Assembly (NCBI RefSeq): GCF_016772475.1
Contig: NZ_CP068595.1
Location: 4,588,001 to 4,652,000 of the forward strand
Direction: 5' to 3'
DNA from: Paenibacillus sonchi
GTDB lineage: Bacteria > Bacillota > Bacilli > Paenibacillales > Paenibacillaceae
Length of the DNA: 64,000 bases
Made by a program: the position numbers and the translations under genes. Below are positions 28,105-37,535 of this stretch, piece by piece. Position 1 is the first letter of the stretch. Each line of letters opens with the position of its first letter. The notes under the pieces were generated by a model. The model was not told where the DNA came from and did not search any database. It worked only from the letters and a program-made list of their open reading frames with translations.

Positions 28105-28235
28105 AAAAGCTACCGGAGCGAGTTTTGTACGAAGTCAATGCAGGAAGAAATACTCACAAAACTTAAGTGAATGCTTTCGGAGCGAGTTTTGTGCGAAGTA
28201 CATTCAGGAAGAAATGCTCACAAAACTTTTAGGAG
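28105..28235 (+). promoter_or_regulatory. Tandem leader elements before yheA
   Basis: Two direct repeats of about 60 bases (28105-28164, 28165-28235) share GGAGCGAGTTTTGT, CGAAGT, CAGGAAGAAAT and CTCACAAAACTT. In the second, AGTTTTGTG (28185-28193) pairs with CACAAAACT (28219-28227) right before AGGAGG (28231-28236), and TGAATG (28168-28173) could pair with CATTCA (28201-28206), giving a pseudoknot-like arrangement. Related sequences precede icd and mdh. Confidence 0.55.
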
Positions 28236-28245
28236 GAACTCTATT

Positions 28246-28590
28246 ATGAACGTAATCGACAAGGCGCATGAATTGGCACGGGCCATTAAGGACAGCAGTG
28301 AGGTAGCCGATATCACAAGCGCGATGAGGGTGATTGAAGCGGATCAGGAGAGCAAACGGATGCTGGACAACTTCCGGCAGAGCCAGATCGAGCTGCAGCA
28401 GCGGATGATGAACGGGGAAATGCCTCCTCAGGAAGAAATGGAAAAGATGGAGAAGCTGTTCGAGGTGCTTAACCTGAATCTGGGTATCCGCCGTTTATTC
28501 GATGCGGAACGCCGTCTGAGCGTGGTTATTGAGGATGTGAACAAAATTATTACGGACAGCCTGTCGCAAATGTACGGCGGCGTACAATAA
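28246..28590 (+). CDS. yheA: YheA/YmcA-family (YlbF/UPF0342) small helical protein
   Basis: A 114-residue, almost wholly helical protein (MNVIDKAHELARAIKDSSEVADITSAM...) of the YlbF/YmcA superfamily, closest in length and sequence character to B. subtilis YheA, whose gene is also near yheC and yheD. Members form helical dimers; the function of YheA itself is not established. ATG 28246 has a strong AGGAGG site that is part of the repeated leader element upstream. It is divergent from the yheC/yheD operon and followed by a strong terminator. Confidence 0.85.
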   Translation: MNVIDKAHELARAIKDSSEVADITSAMRVIEADQESKRMLDNFRQSQIELQQRMMNGEMPPQEEMEKMEKLFEVLNLNLGIRRLFDAERRLSVVIEDVNKIITDSLSQMYGGVQ

Positions 28591-28634
28591 GTTATACAGT
28601 CTTTACGGATACAATGGATATACCGAAAAAAGCG

Positions 28635-28681
28635 AAGGGCCGCTCCACCAGCCATACGGCTGAAGGAACGGCCCTTTTTTT
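28635..28681 (+). terminator. Terminator of yheA
   Basis: AAGGGCCG pairs with CGGCCCTT around a nested CAGCCATACGGCTG hairpin, followed by TTTTTT. Confidence 0.85.
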
Positions 28682-28785
28682 GTAAAAATATAAGCATTTA
28701 TATGCCAACGGCAGAAATACCGTTGTTGGATCGCCATCGGCCGGGTTGCCCGGCAACCCGGTCAAGCTCGCGGCAGGCAGGCGCT

Positions 28786-29361
28786 TTAGTCCTGCTTACC
28801 TTCCACTGCGCAAAGCAGAATCCCGGCAGCCAGTGCAAGGCGGCGGTCAAGCAAACCTTTGCGGTCCTCGGAGAAGTCAGCGATAATCTTCGTGACAAAG
28901 GGATTGAAGTTCTGCCGGAAGGCTGGGATGGTGATGTCTCTGAGCTCAATATTATACTTTTGCGGAATCAGTGTAATGAACCTGCGCAGCAATGCCATAA
29001 AGGTGCTGTTTTCCTTGATCAGCCCGATTTCTTGATCCCGGTTGTCCAGCAGAATCCATTCATCCTTCACAATGGATTTAAGCCCTTTGCGTCGCAGTGC
29101 GCCGAGATGCTCACCGGTTTGTGAATCATGCACATCATACGTGGCGCTGAAATCAATCACATTGCGCGCCTTAATGCGCAGCAGTTCTGTTTCCATACCC
29201 TCATCGGTGAACAAAGCAATGTCTTCTTTCAGCTTGAAGGCTTTCATTTGGGAATACATAACCAGCTCCTCCGAGCTGTTGTAGATATGCAGTTTGGCTC
29301 CCATGATGGAAAATACTTTTTTGCGGATAATGTACTCGGAATAGTTAAATGCGTTGTTCAA
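28786..29361 (-). CDS. LURP-one-related / phospholipid scramblase-like protein
   Basis: A 191-residue protein whose pattern (YIIRKKVFSIMGAKLHIYNSSEELVMYSQMKAFKLKEDI...) is that of the LURP-one-related family, a Tubby-like beta-barrel wrapped round a central helix. The role of bacterial members is unknown. There is no signal peptide; the only hydrophobic stretch is the C-terminal helix (LALAAGILLCAV), which corresponds to the buried helix of the fold. Start TTG 29361 follows AGGAGGGGG. It is a single gene on the minus strand. Confidence 0.7.
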   Translation of the reverse strand: MNNAFNYSEYIIRKKVFSIMGAKLHIYNSSEELVMYSQMKAFKLKEDIALFTDEGMETELLRIKARNVIDFSATYDVHDSQTGEHLGALRRKGLKSIVKDEWILLDNRDQEIGLIKENSTFMALLRRFITLIPQKYNIELRDITIPAFRQNFNPFVTKIIADFSEDRKGLLDRRLALAAGILLCAVEGKQD

Positions 29362-29537
29362 TGAAAATCCCCCTCCTGAAATGGTTCCATCATCTCACAT
29401 GAGCGCACTCCTTTGCTATGAGTAAAAGCTCAGCCCGGCATGTTTTTTCTGACTTGTCTCATATTTCAGGCAGCCTGTTCATAGAGTAGAGATATAGAGT
29501 CAATTGAACAACCTTGTGGAAGAAGGAGCTGTTTTCG

Positions 29538-29825
29538 ATGAAAAAAAGAAACAAATTCAAGCATGTCATCTACATGCTGGCGGCACTGGCCATGCTGCTC
29601 TACGCGCTGCCGCACCTGTCTTTTCAGAACGGCCCCGGCTGGGTGCTTGGCTTTGGAGTGGTCTGGTGCATTTTTGCTTTTCTGGTCATTGCTGCGCATC
29701 TGCATTTCATTATCGGCGTGGATGAAGAGAAGCACAAACAGCTGGAAGCCGTCCGCAGACACAAGCTGGAGCAATGGCAGGGCAAGTGGAATAAAGAAAC
29801 AGCCAGAGCGTCACAGAGATCTTAA
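29538..29825 (+). CDS. Small hypothetical membrane protein
   Basis: A 95-residue protein with two transmembrane helices (about 10-28 and 38-60) separated by a short loop, and a charged C-terminal tail rich in Lys, Glu and Gln. ATG 29538 has AAGGAG nine bases upstream. I do not recognise a named family. It stands alone, divergent from the LURP-like gene. Confidence 0.65.
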   Translation: MKKRNKFKHVIYMLAALAMLLYALPHLSFQNGPGWVLGFGVVWCIFAFLVIAAHLHFIIGVDEEKHKQLEAVRRHKLEQWQGKWNKETARASQRS

Positions 29826-30623
29826 AACCGGTGTCTTATATCATTTAATCCTCTGAGACCGCTAAAAGCAGCGGGAACGGGGGATTTTTTCATGTAACCT
29901 GCTGAACCTGCCAGGAGCCGGGCCGTGGCGGTAAGCTGCCGGATGCTGATTTTTCTAAGCCGGTGGGACCGCGAAATCAGAAACAGAAGTGCGGAATCAC
30001 AGGGGAGCCGCAGAAGTGAAGCGGAATTAGCAGACTTAAGCTGGCGAAGCATATTCCTGAAGAGGGAGTAGAGAGGCTCTCTACCCAAGTTAGCTCAGAA
30101 CCCGGATTCTATCCTGGAATAACGATGTCCGATTCATACGACATGGTTATGGAAGCCTCGAATTTGGCGAAGCCGAATTGAGGGCCTTCTCCGAAATTTC
30201 ATCGTCTGAAGTGCCGCCAATGGGCGGCATGAATGTCTATTGCACAAAGTGCAGTCACCTATTATTCCGCTATTATGATCTACAATGAAGACTACCGATT
30301 CATATTTTATAATTCTCTTTTAAGTTTCCACTCTTAAAAATTGAGAGTCTACGCAAGTAGAAACGGCTACGCCGTGCTTATAAGGAGCCTATGCTTCCGA
30401 AGCAGCGATACAGAGTATCGCTTTCAGGTACTCGTTTCAGCGAGAAATAGAAAGAACATTTATAGTGCGAAGAATATAAATTTTGGCATATTTATACAAA
30501 AACAGGCTGCCCGCAGCCCTGTCCACCCTGATCAAAATGCCCCGTAAAACGGTTGTACTCCTGCGTTGGAACCGTGTATAATGGGTACAGAGTAGTACAG
30601 ATCGGAGCATGGGGGTGTAACAG
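29826..30623. other. 800-bp non-coding region with clustered mini-hairpins
   Basis: No supported gene. Between 30120 and 30444 lies a series of small perfect hairpins, listed separately. The end of the region (30611-30617 GGGGGTG) is the ytoI ribosome binding site. Confidence 0.55.
30157..30444. repeat. Cluster of mini-hairpins (repeat-like, non-coding)
   Basis: Consecutive stems: CCTCGAATTTGGC/GCCGAATTGAGG (30157-30183), GCCGCC/GGGCGGC (30213-30228), TGCAC/GTGCA (30241-30253), TCTAC-gcaa-GTAGA (30348-30361), ACGGC-tac-GCCGT (30363-30375), TGCTT-ccg-AAGCA (30392-30404), GCGATA-cagag-TATCGC (30405-30421), CTCG/CGAG (30431-30444). The segment TATTGCACAAAGTGCAGTCA is nearly repeated on the minus strand near 2880-2905. 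Confidence 0.6.
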
Positions 30624-31957
30624 TTGGAAGGTCAAGGCGATAACATTACCAAGCATGAACAACTGCTGCAGCACATCGAGAGCCTGAAGGTAGGGACCAA
30701 AATTTCCGTCCGCAAACTGGCCAAGGAAATGGGGGTCAGCGAGGGCACGGCTTACCGTGCCGTGAAGGAGGCCGAGAATCTTGGCATCGTCATTACGAAG
30801 GAGCGGATCGGCACGGTCCGGGTGGAAAAGAAACCACGCAACATCTCCGACCAGCTGACCTTTGGGGATGTGGTGGATATCGTAGAGGGGCATGTGCTGG
30901 GCGGTGCGAACGGACTGAACAAGCATCTGCATAAATATGTCATCGGGGCCATGAAGGTAGACGCCATGATCCGGTATATCGATGCGGACAGCCTGCTGAT
31001 CGTGGGCAACCGCGAGGATGTGCACTCGCTTGCGCTGGAGCAGGGGCAGGGGTGCTGGTGACCGGGGGCTTTGGGACAAGCCGTGAAGTCAAAATGCTGG
31101 CGGATGAACTGGATCTGCCCGTGATTTCCTCCAGGCATGATACGTTTACCGTGGCTTCGATGATCAACCGGGCGATATTTGACCGGCTGATCAAGAAGAA
31201 AATTATGCTGGTTGAGGATATTGTCGACAGCAAGCCGCGCCTGAACACACTCAAAATTTCGAGCACGGTTGCCGAGCTGCGGCAGCTGTCCCTGGACAGC
31301 GGGGAGCAGCGTTTCCCGGTGACGGATGAATGGAACCGGGTCATCGGCATCGTGGGCCGCAGGGATGCAGAGGAGCTGGCCGAGAGCCAGAGCATTGAGA
31401 AGGTTATGGTCCGCAGCCCGGTCACTGCTGCGCTTCAGACCTCACTGGCTTCGGCGGCGCAGATTATGATGTGGGAAGGGATTGACTTCCTGCCCATCGT
31501 TGACCGCAACCGGAAGCTGGTCGGTTCGCTGACCCGGAGAGAGGTGCTGCAGAGCCTGCGGGATGTCAGCAACCAGCCGCAGCTCGGGGAAACCTTCGAC
31601 CACCTGATCTGGAACGGCTTTGCCGACGAGCGGGACGAAGAGGGGAAATTGTTTTTCCATGGCTTCATCACCCCGCAGATGGCGACGGACCTGGGGACCA
31701 TTTCCGAAGGCGTCTTGTCTACCCTGATGACTCTTTCCGCCTTCAAGGCAGCCAAGGATATCACGGGAAATGATTATGTGCTGGACAATATGTCCACCTA
31801 TTTCATCCGTCCGGTACAGATCGAGCATTCCATTATTGTGATGCCGAAGCTGCTGGAAATCAGCCGCCGGACCTGCAAGCTGGAAATCGAAATCAGCCAC
31901 ATGGACATCCTGGTCGCCAAAGCGGTGCTGATGCTGCAGTCGATTGACCACGGCTGA
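30624..31957 (+). CDS. ytoI: YtoI: DRTGG / CBS / hot-dog domain regulator-like protein (frameshifted as read)
   Basis: About 444 residues when the frames 30624-31061 and 31052-31957 are joined, equal to B. subtilis YtoI. Order: N-terminal winged helix-turn-helix (GTKISVRKLAKEMGVSEGTAYRAVKEAENLG), a DRTGG domain, two CBS domains (nucleotide sensing; VMVRSPVTAALQTSLASAAQIM and the preceding repeat), and a C-terminal hot-dog domain. The biochemical role is unknown. The break is at the G4 run 31043-31046; one added G restores EQGAGVLVTGGFG. TTG 30624 follows GGGGGTG. Its place beside ytpI, ytrI and ytrH matches the conserved Bacillales order. Confidence 0.85.
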
Positions 31958-32077
31958 ACGGGGGATGCCGGCCCGGCAGGCATACCAGTACGGCAGACCG
32001 GCAGATAGCCGGTGCCGTTCAGCTTCTTCTGGGACGGGGATATTTAATTAACGGCGCCGCTGCTGTCAAATGCTAAT

Positions 32078-32122
32078 AAGACTATCCTGGACGCCTCCCG
32101 CGAAGCCCTGGATAGTCTTTTT
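32078..32122. terminator. Bidirectional terminator after ytoI
   Basis: AAGACTATCCTGG pairs with CCTGGATAGTCTT (one mismatch) followed by TTTTT. It separates ytoI from the convergent LRR remnant. Confidence 0.75.
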
Positions 32123-32135
32123 GCGATACGTCCGG

Positions 32136-32507
32136 TTACAAATATACAATACAGCCGTTGGCCTCCAGCTTGTGCAGCCACCCTGGAGGGTTCAGCTCAT
32201 GATTCCAGCGAAGATCCAAACGTTCCAGCCCCTTGATTTCCAGCAAGGATTCGGGGATTTCCAGCCGATGGTTGCTCCTTAGATCCAGCTCCAATAAATT
32301 TGTCAAAAATATTTCAGCTTCGATAGCTGTCCTGTGCCAGCTTTCCAATTTCTGCAGGCACCGATTCGATTTGATTATGGCCGAAATCTATCATTTTGAG
32401 TTTGTGGAGTGCTGTGATTTCCGGGAGAAAGGGTATGCAGCTTATTGACCGAGAGATTCAGGATTTCCAGATTAGGCATCTGGAGCACCTCTTCAGGGAT
32501 GTAGAGC
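32136..32507 (-). pseudogene. Leucine-rich-repeat protein remnant
   Basis: The minus strand encodes LRR units in shifting frames: LYIPEEVLQMPNLEILNLSVNKL, then EITALHKLKMIDFGHNQIESVPAEIGKL, then LLELDLRSNHRLEIPESLLEIKGLERLDLRWNHEL, ending in a stop at 32136. At least two frame changes within about 250 bases and the absence of an N-terminus (a stop precedes the first unit) indicate a decayed gene, although part of the damage could be sequence error as elsewhere in this window. It overlaps the end of ytpI slightly. Confidence 0.6.
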
Positions 32508-32509
32508 CG

Positions 32510-32824
32510 TCAATGAAGAGGTGTTCCGTTTTTCCGGTTCCGGCTGTAAAATCCATAGCTGCGCAGCCCGGAAAAGATATTGAACGCTCCGATCAGCAGA
32601 AACACCGCCTCGATTATCACATTGACCGTGGAGCCGCGGAACACAAACATGCAGATCAGGGAGAGCGAAACGAGCATGGCGCCGAGCAGAATGTTCATGA
32701 TGGAGCGTTTGGCTCCTTTGTCGAGCGGGTTCTGCGCTCTGCGGGAAGTGTAGCTGTAGACGGCGGCACCAATCAAACAGATGATCATCAGAATGAACAG
32801 CACATACTTGATGAACAAAATCAT
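32510..32824 (-). CDS. ytpI: YtpI-like membrane protein
   Basis: A 104-residue protein with three hydrophobic helices (about 3-22, 42-62, 68-86). Size, topology and place next to ytoI, ytrI and ytrH match B. subtilis YtpI, a membrane protein of unknown function. ATG 32824 follows AAAGGAG by nine bases. ytqI (nrnA), which lies between ytpI and ytrI in B. subtilis, is absent here. Confidence 0.75.
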   Translation of the reverse strand: MILFIKYVLFILMIICLIGAAVYSYTSRRAQNPLDKGAKRSIMNILLGAMLVSLSLICMFVFRGSTVNVIIEAVFLLIGAFNIFSGLRSYGFYSRNRKNGTPLH

Positions 32825-32889
32825 GGACAGGCAGCTCCTTTATGTAGGTTATAAAAAGCCGTTTTGCCCATATTGTATCATGATTGTCC

Positions 32890-33393
32890 TCAGCTGCGTC
32901 TATAGGGGCTGATTTCAACCCAAATCTGCAGCACCCCCTCCATAACAAGCATGGTGCGGATCCGGACAGCGTATTCCTTCTCGCGCACAATGTAGATTTT
33001 GCCGTCCAGCAGCAGCCGGGCCAGCTTGCCGTCGGTGTCGATATCGAACATGCTGCGCCCGCGCATCGGCTCCAGGTCTGTGCTCATTTTGCGGATGATT
33101 TCCTTCACGGTTACGGGATCAAGCGCGGCAGCGCCTTCCTTAACTTTGCTGTCTTCTGTGCGCAGCTTGATTTCCCGGATTACGGTAGAGGTGTTGTTGT
33201 ATTTTTTAAGTGTCTGGATATCCTTGCGGTACTGCTCAACCTGGACCCGCAGATCTTGATTGTTCACCCAGAGCACGTTATAGCCCATATGAAAAATGGC
33301 ATTGTACATGATGCTCCCGGCCACCATTCCCAGGACAAATATGGCGGAAAGCTGCGAAAAGCGGCGGTATTGCCGAAATGGAGGAACCCTCAT
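32890..33393 (-). CDS. ytrI: Sporulation membrane protein YtrI
   Basis: A 167-residue protein with an N-terminal cytoplasmic stretch (MRVPPFRQYRRFSQ), one transmembrane helix (about 17-38), and a coiled-coil-like segment (LRVQVEQYRKDIQTLKKY) before a small extracytoplasmic domain. This is the YtrI pattern; in B. subtilis it is a sigma-E-controlled gene needed for efficient sporulation. ATG 33393 is chosen because AAGGGGTG precedes it; the frame stays open another 23 codons upstream, but those overlap ytrH. It is 7 bases downstream of ytrH, so the two are one transcript. Confidence 0.82.
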   Translation of the reverse strand: MRVPPFRQYRRFSQLSAIFVLGMVAGSIMYNAIFHMGYNVLWVNNQDLRVQVEQYRKDIQTLKKYNNTSTVIREIKLRTEDSKVKEGAAALDPVTVKEIIRKMSTDLEPMRGRSMFDIDTDGKLARLLLDGKIYIVREKEYAVRIRTMLVMEGVLQIWVEISPYRRS

Positions 33394-33400
33394 GGCCGGC

Positions 33401-33724
33401 TCACCCCTTGCCGCACACCCATTTGACCAGCTCGCTGCCCATATGAGCGCCCAGAAACGCAAAGACTAAATAGAGGATTTGCTTGATGGCAGGGGAGAGA
33501 TTACCTCCCAGCATGTTGCTCTCAATGACCCGCATCGGGTCGATGGTTCCGCCGACGGCGGCGGCAAGCGCCCAGATTTTGATCCGGTCGGCCACATCCA
33601 GCATGGTCTGTGTAGGCGGCTGCAGCGAAAATACGGCCCCTATGCCGCCCAGCATGGCCCCGCCCATCACAATCCCGAAGGCGATAAAGAAATCGAGGAC
33701 GGCTTTGCTCAAAAAAACGTTCAT
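33401..33724 (-). CDS. ytrH: Sporulation membrane protein YtrH
   Basis: A 107-residue membrane protein with three hydrophobic segments, matching the YtrH sporulation family (FIAFGIVMGGAMLGGIGAVFSL and the conserved VGGTIDPMRVIESNMLGGNL). In B. subtilis ytrH and ytrI form a sigma-E operon required for sporulation. ATG 33724 has AAAGGGG upstream. It is divergent from dnaE, as in the conserved Bacillales arrangement. Confidence 0.88.
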   Translation of the reverse strand: MNVFLSKAVLDFFIAFGIVMGGAMLGGIGAVFSLQPPTQTMLDVADRIKIWALAAAVGGTIDPMRVIESNMLGGNLSPAIKQILYLVFAFLGAHMGSELVKWVCGKG

Positions 33725-33869
33725 AACCAGGCCCCTTTCTGAACCAGGCCGCTCTTCATCTCAGCCTGTCCTTGTGCTCTTTCTTCATTCTATGGGCGGC
33801 TCCCCCTCTAATATGATAAAATAGTTTCATCTTATGTTTTGATTTTGGAACCAGAAGGGAAGTGGGGAT

Positions 33870-36800
33870 ATGAGCCCTTTCGTGCATTTGCATGTGCACA
33901 GCGAATACAGTTTACTGGACGGGGCGGCGCGCATTACTGATCTTGTGCGCCGGGCCGGCGAATACGGCATGACGACGCTTGCGCTTACGGATCATGGAGT
34001 GATGTACGGGGCAATCCCCTTTTATAAAGCGTGCAAAGCCAGCGGCATCAAGCCGATCATCGGCTGTGAAGCCTATTTGACCGCAGGCTCGCGCCGCGAG
34101 CGGGGCAGCCGCAAGGATCAGCCGATCTATCATCTGATCCTGCTCGCAAAGAATGAGACCGGATACAGAAACCTGATGCGCCTGGTGACCATCGGCCATC
34201 TGGAAGGCCAGCATTACAAACCCCGGATCGATATGGAATCGCTGGCGGCACATGCCGAGGGTGTCATCTGCCTCAGCGCCTGTCTCGGCGGCGAGGTGCC
34301 GCAGCATCTGCTGCATGGACGGGAAGAAGAAGCGCGGAAGGCTGCGCTGCGGTATAAGGAGATTTTTGGCGGGGACTTCTATCTGGAGCTGCAGGATCAC
34401 GGCATGCCGGAGCAAAAGCGGGTCAATCCGCAGCTCATCGCCCTGGCCGCCGAATGCGGTATCCCGCTGGTGGCCACGAATGATGTCCATTATCTGGCCA
34501 AGGAAGATGCCGAGGTCCAGGATGTGCTGATCTGCATCGGCACCGGCAAAACGGTGGATGACGAGGAACGCCTGAAGATTGGCACAGACCAGCTGTTCCT
34601 AAAAAGCGGGGAGCAAATGGCCGCATTGTTCCCGCATGTGCCCGAAGCTATCGCAAATACGCTGATTATTGCAGAAAAATGCAATCTGGAGCTGACCTTC
34701 GGCGAGCATATCCTGCCTGCCTATTCTCCGCTCCCTGAGGGGATGGATGCGGCCGCCTATCTCCGGGAGCTGTGCTGGAGCGGGCTGGAAGCCCGCTATG
34801 CGGACACCCCCCGCTGGTCTTCGCCTGAGGAGAAGGATGCCGCCGGGAAGCGGCTGGCCTATGAGCTTGGCGTTATCGAGAGCATGGGGTTCAGCGATTA
34901 TTTTCTGATCGTCTGGGACTTCATTGCCTTCTGCCACCGGCAGGGCATCGTTACCGGTCCGGGAAGAGGCTCCTCCGCAGGCAGCTTGACTGCTTATTGC
35001 CTGAAGATCACCGATGTAGATCCGTTGAAGTATAATCTGCTCTTTGAACGGTTCCTCAATCCTGAGCGCATCACGATGCCGGATATCGACATCGACTTCA
35101 GCGATGAACGGCGCGATGAAGTCATAGCGTATGTGGTGGATAAATACGGCAAGCAGCATGTGGCACAGATCATTACCTTCGGAACTATGGCGGCGAGAGC
35201 GGCGGTGCGGGACGTAGGACGTGTGCTGAATCTGCCTTATAACGAGGTGGATAAGGCGGCAAAGCTCATTCCGGGCCAGCTCGGCATCAGCATTACCCGG
35301 GCGCTGGAGGGCACTCCTGAGCTGAAGGCGCTGTACGATGGCAATCCCAAAATCAAGGGACTGCTTGACATGGCGATGAAGGTCGAGGGCATGCCCCGCC
35401 ACGCCTCCACCCATGCGGCAGGTGTCGTGATCTCCAAGGGGCCCCTGACGGATGCTGTGCCGCTGCAGGCGGGCAATGAAAGCACGGCGCTGACCCAGTA
35501 TTCGATGGAGCATCTGGAGAGCATCGGACTGCTCAAGATGGATTTTCTCGGACTGCGCACGCTTTCCATTATTGAGCGCAGCATGAACTGGATTACGGAG
35601 ATGACCGGAAGCACTCCTGATTTCCGCATGATTCCGGATGATGATCCGCTTACCTATGAAATGCTGGGCGCCGGGGAAACCACCGGAGTATTCCAGATGG
35701 AATCCGCAGGCATACGCCGCGTGCTTAAGGATATGAAGCCTTCCGGCTTCGAGGATATCATATCTGTGGTGGCGCTGTACCGTCCCGGTCCGATGGAGTT
35801 TATTCCTAAATATATCGCAGGCAAACACGGCCAGATCGAAGTGGAATACCCCCATGCCGATCTGAAGCAGATTCTGGACGATACCTATGGCATTATCGTC
35901 TATCAGGAGCAGATCATGCAGATCGCCTCGCTGATGGCCGGTTTCTCACTTGGGGAAGCGGATCTGCTGCGCCGGGCCGTCTCGAAGAAGAAGCGGGAGA
36001 CGCTGGACAAGGAACGCGGCCATTTCGTGCAGGGCAGCCTCCAGCAGGGCTACACCGAGACGGATGCCAATGCTGTCTATGACATGATCGTGCGGTTTGC
36101 CAACTATGGCTTCCCGCGCGCCCATGCGGCGGCTTATGGCGTGCTGGCTTTCCAGACGGCCTACCTCAAGGCCCATTATCCCGTCCAGTTCATGGCAGCC
36201 ATGCTGACGGCTGTGATGGGCACCCACCGCAAGGTGGCGGAATATGTGCTGGAATGCCGCCGCAGCGGCATCGGCGTACTGCCGCCGGATGTCAACGAGA
36301 GCGGCGTGCTGTTCACTCCCGTTCCGGGGAGGGCATGGGAGCCATCCGTTTTGGGCTGGCGGCAGTCAAGAATGTCGGCACTCTCGCAGTAGAGAACATA
36401 ATAGAGGTCCGCAAGGAACGGCCGTTCGACAGCCTGCTCGACTTCTGCCGCCGCGTGGATCTCCGTATCTGCAACAAGCGGGTGGTGGAATCCCTGCTGC
36501 AGGCTGGCGCCTTCGACCAGCTGCCGGGCCACCGCGCGCAGCTGCTCGCCATGCTGGACGAGACGGTGGATGCCGCGCTGAAGTGGCGGAAGGAACGCGA
36601 TGAGCTGCAGATTCAGCTCTTCGACGATCTGATTGAGACGCCCAACTGGGAAATCCGCTACCCGGATATCCCGGGTTTCACAGTTACCCAGCAGCTGGAG
36701 CTGGAGCGCGAGCTGCTCGGGCTCTATCTGTCCGGGCATCCGCTTGACGATGCCGCCGCGCTGCTGGAGGAGCCGGGCCTGCAGCGGCTTATGGATCTGG

Positions 36801-37465
36801 GCGAAGCGGCGGATGAGAGCCAGGCCGTGACTGCGGGCATGGTGGTGTCCGTCAAGGAAATCACGACGAAGGCCGGCAAGGCGATGGCCTTCGTGGAGTG
36901 GGAAGACCAGATTGAGCGCTGCGAGGTCGTACTCTTCCCCGAGGTCTGGAAACGCAGCCGCACCCTGATCGTGAAGGGTGCGCTGCTGGCCCTGCGCGCC
37001 AAGGTGCAGCAGGAGGATGAGGGCTTCAAGCTGCTGGCCGAAGAGGTCGCGCCGCTTGGCGCCGACACGCTCCGCGGCCTGCTGCAGCGCCGCAGCGCAG
37101 CCGCCGCCCGGGCCGGTGGCCCGGGCCGGGCGGCCCCAGCCGGAGCGCCCGGCGGGGCTCCGGCCCCGCGGGCCGGCGGAGCTGCTGCGCCGGCCGCCGC
37201 AGAAGCCGCTGCCCGGGACTCCGGGGCAGCGGACAGCGGACAGCGTGTCTTCATCAAGATCACGCCGTCCGCCGAGAATCCGGCGCTGCTGTCGCGCCTC
37301 CAGGCGCTGCTGCAGCGCCATCCCGGGCCTGCCGCCACGCTGCTGTTCTATGAGCGGAACCAGAAGCTGCTGGCGCTCAGCGACGGCTACCGGATCAAGC
37401 CCTCGGAGGAGCTGGCCGCAGCCATTGAGGCCATGATGGGCAGCGGAACCGTAAGAATTAAATAA
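33870..37465 (+). CDS. dnaE: DNA polymerase III alpha subunit DnaE (frameshifted as read)
   Basis: About 1198 residues when the frames 33870-36392 and 36254-37465 are joined; B. subtilis DnaE has 1115. Order: PHP domain (FVHLHVHSEYSLLDGAARI, the H-x-H metal motif), polymerase palm with the catalytic aspartates in MPDIDIDFSDERRDEVI (about 402-418), fingers, tandem helix-hairpin-helix, OB fold (TAGMVVSVKEITTKAGKAMAFVEWED). In firmicutes DnaE extends lagging-strand primers beside PolC. The break is at the G4 run 36326-36329; one more G gives PVPGEGMGAIRFGLAAVKNVG. An Ala/Gly/Pro-rich linker (37080-37235) precedes a small C-terminal domain. Confidence 0.93.
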
Positions 37466-37535
37466 GAACATTTCCGCCTCTTTCCGCATACATTAGGAAA
37501 CCACAGGGCAAGGCCCGTGCGGAAAGGGGAATTCC

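Noticed and set aside
30341..30547. 68-codon frame upstream of ytoI
   Set aside because: It is made of the mini-hairpin sequences and has no ribosome binding site.
36254..36392. Programmed ribosomal frameshift in dnaE
   Set aside because: There is no slippery heptamer or downstream structure requirement, the shift needs an extra base, and the same kind of base loss recurs in many unrelated genes. Sequence error is simpler.
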